Origin: Chryseobacterium sp. T16E-39 | GTDB lineage: Bacteria > Bacteroidota > Bacteroidia > Flavobacteriales > Weeksellaceae | Assembly (NCBI RefSeq): GCF_002216065.1 | Contig: NZ_CP022282.1 | Span: 4,526,001 to 4,590,000 of the forward strand | DNA: 64,000 bases | Direction: 5' to 3' | In this document: piece after piece, positions 1 to 10,800 of the stretch | Layout of the letters: each line of letters opens with the position of its first letter | How positions within the stretch are numbered: the stretch's first letter is position 1 | Made by a program: the position numbers and the translations under genes | The notes under the pieces: generated by a model | Told to the model about the DNA's origin: nothing | The model's input: the letters and a program-made list of their open reading frames with translations, nothing else | Database searches by the model: none

Positions 1-1950
1 AATGTAGACATTAGTGGTAGCCAGTTTGGAAAAGTGCCTCAAAAGAAACTGGACAAAATACAGTTATATAATCAAACCAATCTGACTAACACGATTGATT
101 TTGGATATGAAGTATACAATACCCAATACCCAAGAATATTTCTTAAAACGGTAAAAGAAATGGGAAAAGAGCCCTACGAATTTTCGTATGACACCAGCAG
201 TGCGGCTAATACACCAAGCCCTATGACTTTTGCTGTCGATTACTGGGGGTATTATAATGGAAAGACTTCTAACGATGCTCCTTTTACTATTTTTCCTTCG
301 GTAAATTACTCAAGTAATGGGGATTATCAGTATACTTCAGATGTAAGGGAGTCTAATTTTTCTTATTCAAAGATGTATGCCCTTCAAAGTGTTAAATACC
401 CCACAAAAGGAAGCTCTTTCTTTACATATGAACCACATAGCTACAGTTTTAGATTAGAACGAAGATCTGATAATAGTTTCCTCCCTAAGCTTTACGCAGT
501 AAATGGGATCGTTGGAGGAACAAGGTTACAGAAAATTTATGATTATGATCTTAACGCGAATCAAAATACCAGGGAATTTATATACACAAATGATCTTGAC
601 CAGTCCTCCGGTATCCTTACCGAGTGGCCAAGATATTTCTTTTCCTTCAACGCACAGACAAGTGGTGCACTCTGTTCAGGAGGTAGTGGTTGGTTAAACT
701 GTGTTCCATGGGCATTTAATGGCACAAAAAACATTCAGACTGCCTCAGGTTATTCAAGAAGTTTAACGGAAGGAGCTGTTATAAGTTATTCAAGGGTAAT
801 TGAAAAGCTCTCTGGTAATGGAAGCACTACTGATTATTTTACAAGTTATATAGATAAGCCAGACGTGCATTTTGATAATTCAGTGCAACTTACAGCAGGG
901 GATTACAGTCCATTGCCAGCCGTCAGGAATCTTTTATTCATGCCAGCAAGCAGGAGTATTGAAAGAGATAAGCTTTCTAAAAGACTTATTAAAGATGAAT
1001 CAGGAACACTTTTGGAAGAACAAGTTTATTTATATAATGAAGACCCGTCAAGGCTGGATAAGTATCATATTTCAATGAACATATCAAATGCATGGATGAA
1101 CCCTTTAAGGAACTATTATTACAATAACTTCATGAGTTCTAATGTCACTAAACAGTATTTAAACAATAATTTATTATCATCTAAATCAGAAAATTTCTAT
1201 CAATCGGCCAATGGAGTGAATTTGTCCAAAGTTAAGAATACAAGTCCTGATGGAAAAGTCACAGAAACGACTTACCAATATGCCAATGAAAAAAATAATC
1301 AATTAATGATTGGTAAAAATATGGTAGGAATTCCGCTGGAAACAATGACTACCCAAACGGATAATGGGGTTACAAAAACATTATCAAAGGTAGAAACTAT
1401 TTATCCCACTTCACTCCCTACTCCCGAGGCTGGGAATTTAATATTACCTTTATCCCTAAAATCCTATGATGTTCTTGACAATACACCTTCTATAGAGGTG
1501 AGCTATAATCAATATGATACTAACGGAAATCTGCAACAATACACTTCAAAAGATGCAGTCCCGACAGCGATTGTTTGGGGATATAATAATACCCAGCCTA
1601 TTGCAAAAGTACAAGGTGCAACTTATGCTCAATTGGCAAGCTTAGGAATTATCACAGCCATCGTTGATGCCTCAGATTTGGATACAGAAAATCCAACTAA
1701 TGAACCTGCCTTAATTACAGCATTAGATAATTTCAGAAAGAACTCTGCTTTATCTTCCTATCAGGTAACAACCTATACTTATGATCCTTTAATTGGAGTG
1801 ACCAGCATAACGCCTCCGTCAGGATTCAGGGAAGTCTATATCTATGATACAGCTAACAGGTTAAAAGAAATACGTCAGCAGGAAAAAGATACTTCTGGAA
1901 ATATGGTATATAAAGTGGTTAAAGAGTTCAAATACAACTACAAAAACTAA
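1..1950 (+). CDS. YD/RHS-like partner protein, 5' end outside window
   Basis: The frame is open from base 1, so this is the 3' part (about 650 residues) of a longer gene and the GTG at 34 is not the real start. The protein is a paralogue of the C-terminal two thirds of the 1188-residue protein at 7811-11377. Shared blocks include KNMVGIPLETMT, TSKDAVPTAIVWGYNN and YTYDPLIGVTSITPPSG. It is rich in YD-type repeats (Y-x-Y-D near the end) but has no RHS core and no toxin tip. It ends 3 bases before the next gene, a DUF6443-RHS protein, so the two are almost surely co-transcribed. By analogy with TcB/SpvB-like and TcC-like pairs it may form part of a secreted shell; that role is inference. It lacks the DUF5977-like tail of its paralogue. 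Confidence 0.75.
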   Translation, partial: NVDISGSQFGKVPQKKLDKIQLYNQTNLTNTIDFGYEVYNTQYPRIFLKTVKEMGKEPYEFSYDTSSAANTPSPMTFAVDYWGYYNGKTSNDAPFTIFPSVNYSSNGDYQYTSDVRESNFSYSKMYALQSVKYPTKGSSFFTYEPHSYSFRLERRSDNSFLPKLYAVNGIVGGTRLQKIYDYDLNANQNTREFIYTNDLDQSSGILTEWPRYFFSFNAQTSGALCSGGSGWLNCVPWAFNGTKNIQTASGYSRSLTEGAVISYSRVIEKLSGNGSTTDYFTSYIDKPDVHFDNSVQLTAGDYSPLPAVRNLLFMPASRSIERDKLSKRLIKDESGTLLEEQVYLYNEDPSRLDKYHISMNISNAWMNPLRNYYYNNFMSSNVTKQYLNNNLLSSKSENFYQSANGVNLSKVKNTSPDGKVTETTYQYANEKNNQLMIGKNMVGIPLETMTTQTDNGVTKTLSKVETIYPTSLPTPEAGNLILPLSLKSYDVLDNTPSIEVSYNQYDTNGNLQQYTSKDAVPTAIVWGYNNTQPIAKVQGATYAQLASLGIITAIVDASDLDTENPTNEPALITALDNFRKNSALSSYQVTTYTYDPLIGVTSITPPSGFREVYIYDTANRLKEIRQQEKDTSGNMVYKVVKEFKYNYKN

Positions 1951-1953
1951 GAC

Positions 1954-4900
1954 ATGATGAAGAAAATAAAACAAATAATCGCTGTTAGCACGATACTTAT
2001 TGTTGGGATGGCTCATGCTCAGCTTTCCACTACAGAAAATTATATTTATTCAAAAACCTATTTGTCAGACCCTACGCTTCCTAATGTTAGAACCGCAGAA
2101 ACTGTTCAGTATTTTGATGGATTGGGAAGACCTAAACAGGTAGTCAATATAAAAGCATCCCCTTTAGGAAGAGATGTTGTGACCCCTATTGTGTACGATG
2201 GATTTGGAAGGCAAACAAGGGATTATCTTCCTGTTCCTCAACAGTCAACAACCAATGGAGCGATATATGGACAGAATCCAGGATTGGTTCCATTACCAAT
2301 CTCTGATCCAACAGGTGTTTACCCTGCTGCAGAAAAAGTTTATGCTGAAAAGGAATTGGAAAAATCTCCTTTAGAAAGAATATTGGAACAAAGGCAGGTA
2401 GGAACAGCATGGGCTACAAAACCTGTTTTGTTTGGATACTTAGCCAATACTACTACAGATGTTCGAAAATATATTACTACCACGACTCCTTTGGATGGAA
2501 GAACAAACTCTGCATTGAGAGTTGCTCCAAATGATACAAATACAGCAAGTGGATTTTATAAAGCTAATCAGCTTTATAAAAACTCTGTGAAAGATGAGGA
2601 TGGAAATGAAACGATAGAGTTTAAAAATGGACAGGGACAAACCGTTTTGGTGAGAAAAGTAATTAGTACTACGGATAATGCTGACACCTATTATATCTAT
2701 AATGAATATAATCAATTGGCTTTTGTAATTCCACCAAAGGCTTCTTTTGCCCTTAAAGGCTTGAGTGCAGGAACGCAGATTGTCGAGACTGATCCTACTT
2801 TAAATGATCTTTGTTACCAATATCGATACGATGGTAAAAACAGGTTATTGGAGAAAAAACTCCCTGGAAAAGGTTGGGAATATATGGTATATGATAAAGC
2901 TGACAGGCTTATTATGACACAGGATCCTGAATTAAATAAGAAAAAGAAATGGCTTGTTTCCAAGTATGATCGATTTGGGCGTGTGATTTATACAGGTATT
3001 TTCCCATCTTTAGAAAGCAGATCCAGTCTGCAAAGTTTACTTAATAATTATGTAATTACAGAATATAGAAATGCTCAGGGTTTTAGCAAAAACGGGATAC
3101 AAATTTTTTACAGCAATGATTTTGTGGATATAGAAACTGTTTTATCGGTTAATTATTATGATAGTTATCTTCCGGGAGACCCTTTTCCTACACAGGTATT
3201 TGATCAGACTGTACTTCCTTCGGATGTACAACAATATGGGAGAAATACAAAAGGGTTACCTGTTTCTAGTTTTGTAAAAAATATTGAAGATGACAACTGG
3301 ACCAAAACCTATATGTATTACGATCTTAAAGGAAGAGGTATAAGAGAGTTTTCATTTAACCACCTGGGAGGATATACTAATGTAGAGAGGCAGCTAGATT
3401 TTTCAGGAATACCTCAAAAAATCATTACGACGCATCAAAGATTAAGCAGTGATACTCCAAGAACTATTACTGAAATATTTACTTATGATCCTCAGAATAG
3501 ACTTCTTACACATACCCACCAAGTAGACAATAATCCTGTTGAAGTCTTAACACAGAATAAATATAACGAGCTTTCGCAATTAGAATCTAAAAAAGTGGGT
3601 GGTAGTATAGCCGTTCCATTACAGCAAATAGATTATCAATACAATATCAGAGGTTGGATGACAAAGATCAATGATCCGACAACTCTCAACGGAAAACTAT
3701 TTGGATATGAAATTAAATACAGTAATCCTGTTAATTCCAATATTGCTCCTGGAAAATTCAATGGAAACATAGCAGAGGTTGATTGGAAAAATGCTTCGGA
3801 AGATATCTTGAAAAGATATAATTATGAGTATGATCCATTAAATAGACTAAAAAATGCTTTTTATAAAGAACCTACTACAGGAAGTAACGGTAAGTTTGAT
3901 GAATACCTTACTTATGATCTAAATGGGAATATAAGCAACCTTAAGCGAACAGCTGTTCCAATAGGTCAGGTAACTCCTACTGTTATAGATAGTCTTGACT
4001 ACCAGTATACAGGAAATCGCCTTAATAAAGTAATTGAAAATTCATTAAATGATACAGGATATGAAGGTGGAAATAACACAATTGATTATGATCTGAATGG
4101 GAACATGATTAATATGAAAGATAAAGGTATTAATACTATTTCTTACAATCACCTTAATTTACCTGATTCCTATTCAATTACTCAGAATGATCCATTTGGC
4201 GGAGTCACCAGTTTTGAATTGGATTATTTATACCGATCAGATGGTGTAAAAGTTCGTAAAACGAATACCACTGGGGGAAATAAAGGAAATCCTACAATAA
4301 CAAAAAATGTAACAGATTATTTGGATGGCTTTCAGTATAAGTATTCTGAAACCACTCAATGTACTTGGTGTCGTACAAGTGTGGCATTTGAGCAAGAAGC
4401 ATATAAAGATGCTCCTATTAATGACCTAACAAAGCCTATAACAGCACAATGGATTCTTGATTTTGTACCAACTTCAGAAGGTTTTTATAGTTTCACAGAA
4501 AACCGTTATATTTACCAATATAAAGACCACTTAGGAAATGCTAGGGTCAGTTATGCAAAAAACAGCGCAGGCGTTCTTGAAACAATTGATACCAATAACT
4601 ATTATGCCTTTGGATTAAACCATATAGGAGCAAATAAAGGATTGTTAGGAGGATATTTAAATTACAAGTACAACGGCAAGGAACTACAAGAGACCGGGAT
4701 GTATGATTATGGAGCTAGGTTTTATATGCCGGATATTGGAAGATGGGGCGTTGTAGATCCGCTCGCGGAAACTTCTCGTCGTTGGAATCCGTACACATAT
4801 GCATATAATAGTCCTATAAATTTTGTAGATCCAGATGGTATGCTATCGCGATCTTTTATAGACCAGTTAATGAGTTCTGCTAGTGGTACAACGTGGACAA

Positions 4901-5598
4901 ATACTGGAAATGGAAATTTTTCTGATGGAAACGGAAATACAATTAGTGATAATCCTCCAGATGATTATGTATTTAATGAAAATGGCAAATATGTGAGAAC
5001 AGATAAAACTGGAAAGCCTGATCAACTAGTAATTGAAAATTCAAAAACAAAAAAACAAACAACTTATCAGTTTAATGACCCGAAAACAGATGTTGCAGCA
5101 ATAAATTATAACATTAAAAAATTTGGGAATAATTTTAAAAACCATCAATTTGTTTTTTCCGTATCTAGTTCTTGGATGTCTTATTTTCAATTCGATTCTG
5201 GAGCTTATGAAAAGAGCACAATAGGAAAGTATTTTGAGACAGCTTGGGGATCAATCGGAAATGAATTAGATCCAGCTATGTATAATTTATCTGATTTTTT
5301 ACTCCAACAAGGAGAAGGAGATACTTGGTCTTCTAAAGAAATCTTAGGAGACAAAGGTCCACTATATATATTTCAGGGAGATGGTTATCAAGCTTATAAT
5401 CATATGGATGCAGGTAATTTCATATGGGGCTATTTTATGAACGCTATGAAATACGATTATAGTACCACTATAAAAGCCGCTAAATTATATAACTCCAATG
5501 ATTCTGGTGCTGACCTACGTTCTATTAGAAATGGATTTTTTTTAAACAATTTCAGTAAAATTTTTAAATATGTTCCGATAACCAATCCTACTAAATAA
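1954..5598 (+). CDS. DUF6443 / RHS repeat-associated core protein with variable C-terminal tip
   Basis: This 1214-residue protein starts with a signal peptide (hydrophobic, ending AHAQ). The DUF6443 region follows at about residues 20-150 (blocks ENYIYSKTYL, YFDGLGRPKQVVNIK, DYLPVPQQ), then YD repeats. The RHS core lies at about 855-963 (YKDHLGNARVSY, GMYDYGARFYMPDIGRWG, DPLAETSRRWNPYTYAYNSP, closing on DPDGM). The remaining 250 residues are the variable tip. The tip contains YNHMDAGNFIWGYFMNAM, which resembles the Asp-x-Gly-Asn motif of the Ntox44 toxin group, but I hold that weakly. RHS proteins of this kind build a hollow shell around a C-terminal cargo released at the core boundary. The gene follows its YD partner by 3 bases and precedes a small membrane-protein gene by 5 bases, the usual order of shell partner, toxin and immunity. 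Confidence 0.85.
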   Translation: MMKKIKQIIAVSTILIVGMAHAQLSTTENYIYSKTYLSDPTLPNVRTAETVQYFDGLGRPKQVVNIKASPLGRDVVTPIVYDGFGRQTRDYLPVPQQSTTNGAIYGQNPGLVPLPISDPTGVYPAAEKVYAEKELEKSPLERILEQRQVGTAWATKPVLFGYLANTTTDVRKYITTTTPLDGRTNSALRVAPNDTNTASGFYKANQLYKNSVKDEDGNETIEFKNGQGQTVLVRKVISTTDNADTYYIYNEYNQLAFVIPPKASFALKGLSAGTQIVETDPTLNDLCYQYRYDGKNRLLEKKLPGKGWEYMVYDKADRLIMTQDPELNKKKKWLVSKYDRFGRVIYTGIFPSLESRSSLQSLLNNYVITEYRNAQGFSKNGIQIFYSNDFVDIETVLSVNYYDSYLPGDPFPTQVFDQTVLPSDVQQYGRNTKGLPVSSFVKNIEDDNWTKTYMYYDLKGRGIREFSFNHLGGYTNVERQLDFSGIPQKIITTHQRLSSDTPRTITEIFTYDPQNRLLTHTHQVDNNPVEVLTQNKYNELSQLESKKVGGSIAVPLQQIDYQYNIRGWMTKINDPTTLNGKLFGYEIKYSNPVNSNIAPGKFNGNIAEVDWKNASEDILKRYNYEYDPLNRLKNAFYKEPTTGSNGKFDEYLTYDLNGNISNLKRTAVPIGQVTPTVIDSLDYQYTGNRLNKVIENSLNDTGYEGGNNTIDYDLNGNMINMKDKGINTISYNHLNLPDSYSITQNDPFGGVTSFELDYLYRSDGVKVRKTNTTGGNKGNPTITKNVTDYLDGFQYKYSETTQCTWCRTSVAFEQEAYKDAPINDLTKPITAQWILDFVPTSEGFYSFTENRYIYQYKDHLGNARVSYAKNSAGVLETIDTNNYYAFGLNHIGANKGLLGGYLNYKYNGKELQETGMYDYGARFYMPDIGRWGVVDPLAETSRRWNPYTYAYNSPINFVDPDGMLSRSFIDQLMSSASGTTWTNTGNGNFSDGNGNTISDNPPDDYVFNENGKYVRTDKTGKPDQLVIENSKTKKQTTYQFNDPKTDVAAINYNIKKFGNNFKNHQFVFSVSSSWMSYFQFDSGAYEKSTIGKYFETAWGSIGNELDPAMYNLSDFLLQQGEGDTWSSKEILGDKGPLYIFQGDGYQAYNHMDAGNFIWGYFMNAMKYDYSTTIKAAKLYNSNDSGADLRSIRNGFFLNNFSKIFKYVPITNPTK

Positions 5599-5603
5599 AG
5601 TAT

Positions 5604-5804
5604 ATGAAGAAGATAAAGAATATTGTAATAGTTTTGTTCGTACTTATTATTAGTTTTATGCTAATAAAAAAGTTAATTTTTTATTGGAATTATGTGTGGT
5701 TTAAGGAAGAAAGACAAGAAAAAATTTGGAATGAAAGAGTAAATAATAAAAATAGTCGCAAAAAAATAGAAAACAAAATATATACTGAGCAAGATAAAAA
5801 ATAA
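5604..5804 (+). CDS. Small single-pass membrane protein, candidate immunity factor
   Basis: This 66-residue protein has one hydrophobic segment at about residues 7-28 and a strongly charged Lys/Glu/Asn-rich tail with coiled-coil character. It starts 5 bases after the RHS gene and is followed by an intrinsic-type hairpin at 5881. No family is recognised. Its position directly behind a variable RHS tip is where a cognate immunity gene is expected, so an immunity role is reasonable but purely positional. The ORF is very AT-rich, like the tip that precedes it. Confidence 0.5.
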   Translation: MKKIKNIVIVLFVLIISFMLIKKLIFYWNYVWFKEERQEKIWNERVNNKNSRKKIENKIYTEQDKK

Positions 5805-5880
5805 TTTAGATGAAAACACATCTGCTAATTTAATAGATAACCCGATCTCGCAGATTTGTAATCCGTGAGCAATGATAAAT

Positions 5881-5903
5881 AACCCTCGCTTTGCGAGGGT
5901 TTT
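5881..5903. terminator. Hairpin terminator, bidirectional
   Basis: A perfect 9-bp stem (AACCCTCGC / GCGAGGGTT) with loop TTT, followed by T-rich sequence on the plus strand. It closes the first RHS unit and could also serve the minus-strand regulator remnant. Confidence 0.7.
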
Positions 5904-5908
5904 GTGTT

Positions 5909-6046
5909 TTATAGAGCGACATTTTGCTTTACAAAATCTTTAAATTTTTTCTGGTTAATAAAAGTATCAATCATTTTAAAAACCATAGATCTTTCATCGG
6001 GTTCAAGTTCCTGTATTGGTTTTACCTGTTTGGCAAAAGAAAACAT
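5909..6046 (-). pseudogene. C-terminal remnant of an XRE-type regulator
   Basis: A 45-codon frame on the minus strand reads FAKQVKPIQELEPDE, then MVFKMIDTFINQKKFKDF, and ends NVAL. This phrasing matches the C-terminal tail of the about 120-residue HTH-XRE proteins common in Chryseobacterium. The helix-turn-helix part is absent and the sequence upstream of the ATG at 6046 has no matching frame. I therefore treat it as the stump of a deleted gene, although a stand-alone tiny gene is not excluded. Confidence 0.45.
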
Positions 6047-6209
6047 TGTATGCTAAACTTCAACTATCTTCTTTGACATTAATTGTTTTTATTTTTTTCA
6101 ATTGAAAATAAAAACAGTCATAGATATATTTTTACTTTAAATCGATTAACAAAAGGAAAAGCTGATAATACTAACATTAATCTCATTCATAAATGTGATA
6201 TAAAATATG

Positions 6210-6217
6210 TAGTTTTG
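6210..6217 (+). promoter_or_regulatory. Probable -7 box (TAGTTTTG)
   Basis: TAGTTTTG fits the flavobacterial TAnnTTTG -7 consensus, about 49 bases upstream of the T9SS protein start. No TTG element is found at the usual distance upstream, so support is partial. Confidence 0.35.
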
Positions 6218-6265
6218 CTATACTTTAAAAAATTAATAACAATAACTCAAATATAGACGCTAAGT

Positions 6266-7807
6266 ATGAAGAAATTCTACCTAGGGGCATTATCATTATG
6301 CTCCGTCTTGAGCGTATCTGCTCAAGAAGTGATCTGGCAGAAAGATATTAAATCCTCGACACAGGATTTTCTTTCACAAGTCACTACAACTTTCGACCAG
6401 CAGTATCTGGTCTCAGGAAGCTCGATTCAATCGAAGAAACTTTCTACAGAAAACAAACAAAATAATGGCTACGATTTTCATTTGATTAAATTTAACCAGC
6501 AGGGAGAAGAGGTCTGGGAAAAGTATTTTTCAGGAAATAACCATGATTTTCTATCTGCAACAGTCAATACCCAAGAAGGAGGATTTCTTTTAGCAGGTTC
6601 TTCTTACAGTGGGAAGGCACAGGATAAAAAAGAAGAATCTAAAGGCGGATCTGATATCTGGCTCATAAGAATCAATGAATTTGGTGATGAAATGTGGCAG
6701 AAAACTATTGGTGGAATTTCTGATGAAGAAGCAAGATCTGTTATTCAAACTACAGATTTAGGATTTTTTGTTGCTGGAAATGTTCAAAACTCGATAAAAA
6801 GTTACGGATCTAAAGATGTTCTGATTGTAAGACTGGATAAAAATGGTAAAGAATTATCACAAATCATTTTAGGTGGAAAAGGACTTGATGAAGTTGAGAA
6901 AATAATTCCTACAAAAGATGGAGGAGCTTTATTGGGAGCCTATTCAAGAAGCAATGCAGGAGGGACAAAGAAAACTGAAAACTTTGGAGAAGGAGATTAC
7001 TGGATCATTAAACTTTCAAAAGAGGGAAAAGTAGAATGGGAAAAGAATTTCGGAGGAAAGGGAGATGATCATCTAAAAACACTTTCCTTAACATCAACAG
7101 GATATTTAATTGGCGGGGAATCAGGATCAGAAAGGTCAGGAAATAAAACTGTCGGAATCGAAGAAGGAACAGATTTGTGGCTTCTTTCTTTAAATGAAAG
7201 AGGTGAAGAAATCTGGCAGAAATCATTCAATTTTAAAAACAGAGATGTTTTAATGGGAATGAGCGTTTTGCATTCTTCAGATGAAAAGTCTTCAAAAGGA
7301 ATTTTACTCGGAGGTTATACTCAGGCTCAAGGAAGAATTGAAAAGGATGATGAGTCGTTCTGGATGCTGTACTTGGATTATAATGGTAATGAACAGTGGA
7401 GAAAGTATATAAAAGGAGAATCCAGAAAGAAGGAAGAAAGGCTTTCCGATTTAAAGGTCAACAGAGATGGTTCCATTATTCTGGCAGGAACGAGCGCAGA
7501 GGAATTAGGTGAAGAGAATTGGAAGATTGTAAAGCTGGGAGACAAGCAGGTTGATCAGTTAATCGAGAGGTATGATATCAAGATCTATCCAAACCCAGTT
7601 TCCGATTATGCCTATGTAGAAATTGGCTTTGATTTCAAGGAAGCGGATATTACGATGTATGATATGGCGGGAAGACAGCTTCAACAAATCAAAACTAAGA
7701 ACAGGGTCACCAAGATCAATACACAGCCTTTGATACAGGGAGCTTACCTGATTACGATAAAAACGGATACCAACAAAACCGCTAATGCAAAAATTATTAA
7801 ACAGTAA
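6266..7807 (+). CDS. T9SS type A sorting domain protein with repeated W-x-K...GG units
   Basis: This 513-residue protein has an N-terminal signal peptide (ending SVSAQ). It then has about six or seven repeats of roughly 50-60 residues, recognisable by phrases such as SDIWLIRINEFGDEMWQKTI, GGISDEEARS and GDYWIIKLSKEGKVEWEKNF. They are beta-propeller-like in periodicity. Residues about 437-513 form a type A T9SS C-terminal sorting domain (IYPNPVSDYAYVEI, MYDMAGRQLQ, GAYLITIKTD). The family is expected to be carried across the outer membrane by the type IX system. It starts the second RHS unit, lies 3 bases upstream of the next gene, and is likely co-transcribed with it. It could be a surface anchor or shell accessory for the RHS proteins; that is inference. 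Confidence 0.85.
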   Translation: MKKFYLGALSLCSVLSVSAQEVIWQKDIKSSTQDFLSQVTTTFDQQYLVSGSSIQSKKLSTENKQNNGYDFHLIKFNQQGEEVWEKYFSGNNHDFLSATVNTQEGGFLLAGSSYSGKAQDKKEESKGGSDIWLIRINEFGDEMWQKTIGGISDEEARSVIQTTDLGFFVAGNVQNSIKSYGSKDVLIVRLDKNGKELSQIILGGKGLDEVEKIIPTKDGGALLGAYSRSNAGGTKKTENFGEGDYWIIKLSKEGKVEWEKNFGGKGDDHLKTLSLTSTGYLIGGESGSERSGNKTVGIEEGTDLWLLSLNERGEEIWQKSFNFKNRDVLMGMSVLHSSDEKSSKGILLGGYTQAQGRIEKDDESFWMLYLDYNGNEQWRKYIKGESRKKEERLSDLKVNRDGSIILAGTSAEELGEENWKIVKLGDKQVDQLIERYDIKIYPNPVSDYAYVEIGFDFKEADITMYDMAGRQLQQIKTKNRVTKINTQPLIQGAYLITIKTDTNKTANAKIIKQ

Positions 7808-7810
7808 ATT

Positions 7811-10800
7811 ATGAAATTTTATTTTCTATTTTGTCTTATTTCAGTATCATTAATAAAAGGACAGTTTAATGGTGAGGAAGGCTTTTATAGTCCTGAATTT
7901 TCTAAAAGTCCAAACTCAAGTGAATTTAAAGTATATGGAGGAACTAATTTAAATCTTTCACTAGGTAAACCTGATATTAATATCAGCTTGCTTTCTTTAA
8001 AAATTGATCATATAAACAATCTTGATGTAAATATTAATTATGATGTTGCTCTGAATAAGCCCGATACTTACCCTTCATGGACGGGTTTAGCATGGAATTT
8101 AGGCGTTTCAGGAACTATAACAAGAAATTTAAGCGGTATGGCAGATGAGTCTGATCCAGAAGCTTATTATTATAAATATGGCCTTTTGAATTCAGGTGAT
8201 TGGAATTCGTTAGATAAGCTAAAATCCTTTTCGTCTCGTTTTGAATATGAAAATAATGAAAAAGCCTTAAACCCTGATACTTTTAGTTTTTCTGTGAATG
8301 GAATATCAGGTACTTTTATTAAAAACCATGAAGGAAAATGGATTGTAAATTCGGATACACCTAACTTGTCCGTTACCAATACGTTAAAAAATAATGAGTT
8401 CGATATGGGTTCTTTCATATATTCCTTTATCATTACGGATGGTTTCGGAAACAAGTATACTTTTGGAAATCAATATTCGGCAATTGAGGTGTATAGAAGT
8501 AGAAAAAAGAATCAGAATCCAAAACTCGCCGCGGAAACTTATAAATATGTTAAAAATTGGCATTTAACTAAAATTGAGTATTCAACTGGGAAAAATGTTG
8601 ATTTCAGCTATAATAAATCTACGGAACCTATTTATTTTAGAAGTTCATATTCGGGGTACAAACAATTTACATATGGTGGTTATGATATTAGTGGCTGCGT
8701 AAAGGATCTAGATAAACACAACTGTTTTAACCTTTCAAGTTTTGAAGAAGGGCAGTTTAGTTATTTGGATAAAATTAATTTTGATAATGTTGAGATAAAA
8801 TTTAATAGATCTTTGGCAAATAGCCTTGAATTTACCAATGAGAATGTATACTTAATTGATGGAAATGAAATTAAAGCTCCAGATAGTTATTATAATTCTA
8901 AGCATTGGTATAAACTTGATAATATTTCCTACAGCGCAAACAATAAAAATGTTGAAAATATATACTTTGAGTACGATGAAAACCCTGGAAGGCGATTAAA
9001 ATTAAAGAAAATAAGAATTGGTGAGGCAGTAAACAATAAATACGAATTCCAATATAATAATAACTTATTTCCAAAATTTAATAGTGGAAGTACCGATCAT
9101 TGGGGTTATTTCAATGATAAGACATTTAATTTTTATGCAGTAAATTCTACAGATATTAATGCTATTGCGACAGCATACCAACAAGCAAAAGAACCGAATT
9201 TTAAGTTACACGAAATTTTGGAAAAAATCTCTTATCCAACTGGAGGAAGTACCCGTTTTTATTATGAACCTCATGAATATATAAAAGTAACTAATTATAA
9301 TAATGATTTTTACATCGGTGAGGTTACCCCTAGAAGATTAGCCGGAGGATTCAGGGTTAATCATATGGTTGATTATGGTTTTTCAAACGTACCAATCCAA
9401 AGAAAGTTTTACTACATTAAGGATTTTATTGGCAATAATATAAATTCTAGCGGAGTATTGTCAAATACGACAGATTACAATCATAATCAATATGTTTATA
9501 GAGAAATTTCACCAGTAGGTTGGCCATTAAATTACACAAATGGGTCACATATTGTATATTCAAAAGTTTATGAAGAAAAAAGTAATGGTGGACTAACTGA
9601 ATATGCATTCAGCAATCAAGATAATGGCTTTATTGATCAAAAAGCTGATAACACAGTAATGTCTACTGCGCAAATGCAAAGAATCACACAAGGAACCAAT
9701 AATTATGTATGGATTGGCCCATATAATGAATATTTTGAAAATAATGGTACTAGAGTAAATTCTTTCAGCTCTCTCCAAAAAGAAAGGATGAAGATATTAT
9801 TTAAAAAAGAGTATACGAACACTAAGACATTATTATCTGAAACAACGTATAATTATAATAGTACACCCACAAGATTTTCGCAATATGCGAGAATAGTCGA
9901 AATTAGTGGACGTCCTTTTGGCCCTGTCCCAATGGGGTGGAATGCACAAGGTCAAGCCTTAGATAACACCTGTGATGTCATTAATGCTTCGGCTTATAAA
10001 CTTTACTTTTACAATCATTATTTAGATTCTGAGACGAGAAAAGATTATTTCGACAATGGAAACGTCACCACTAATACAAAGTATTTTTATGATAACTCTA
10101 ATGATGACCTTCTAAGAAAAGAAGAAACGACCTATCCAGATAATAAAGTAATTTCTAAAACATATCAATATGCGAATGATGCTGCAATAAATAATCAGTA
10201 TTTGATTGGCAAGAATATGGTGGGAATTCCATTGGTTACAGAGACAACAAAAATAGATAACCCTACAAATAAAATTCTAACGAGGTGGGAAACTGTTTAT
10301 CCTGTTTCTCAAGCAGATGCTAATATAAATACTGGTGGTATGCCTCTGCCAAAATCGGTAATATCACATAATCTTAAAGATTTGAATAGTCCTTCTCCTA
10401 TTCCAACAACACAAGTTACCTATGACTTATATGATCCGAAAGGTAATATTCTACAGTATACCAGTAAAGATGGTAAACCAAACACAATTATTTGGGGGTA
10501 TAACCAAACTTTACCTATTGCTAAAATAGAAGGAGGAACATACAGCAACATCATGTCTGTTTTAGGTGTAAACGGTTCACCTTCAGGATATACAAATCTT
10601 CCTATTTACATAAAATCCAATGAAGATATTGATGTGCCTTCTGAGCAGTTGCTAATTGAGGCGCTGGATAATTTTAGAAAAAAACCTGCCTTTGCAAACT
10701 ACAGCATAACAACGTATACTTATAATCCATTAATCGGGGTGACAAGCATAACTCCACCAACTGGAATAAGAGAAAACTACAGTTATGATTTGGCCAATCG

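Noticed and set aside
5847..5869. Fourth copy of the CTCGCAGAT palindrome
   Set aside because: Only one arm matches well; the other has two mismatches and the interior is much shorter, so I kept it as a remark only.
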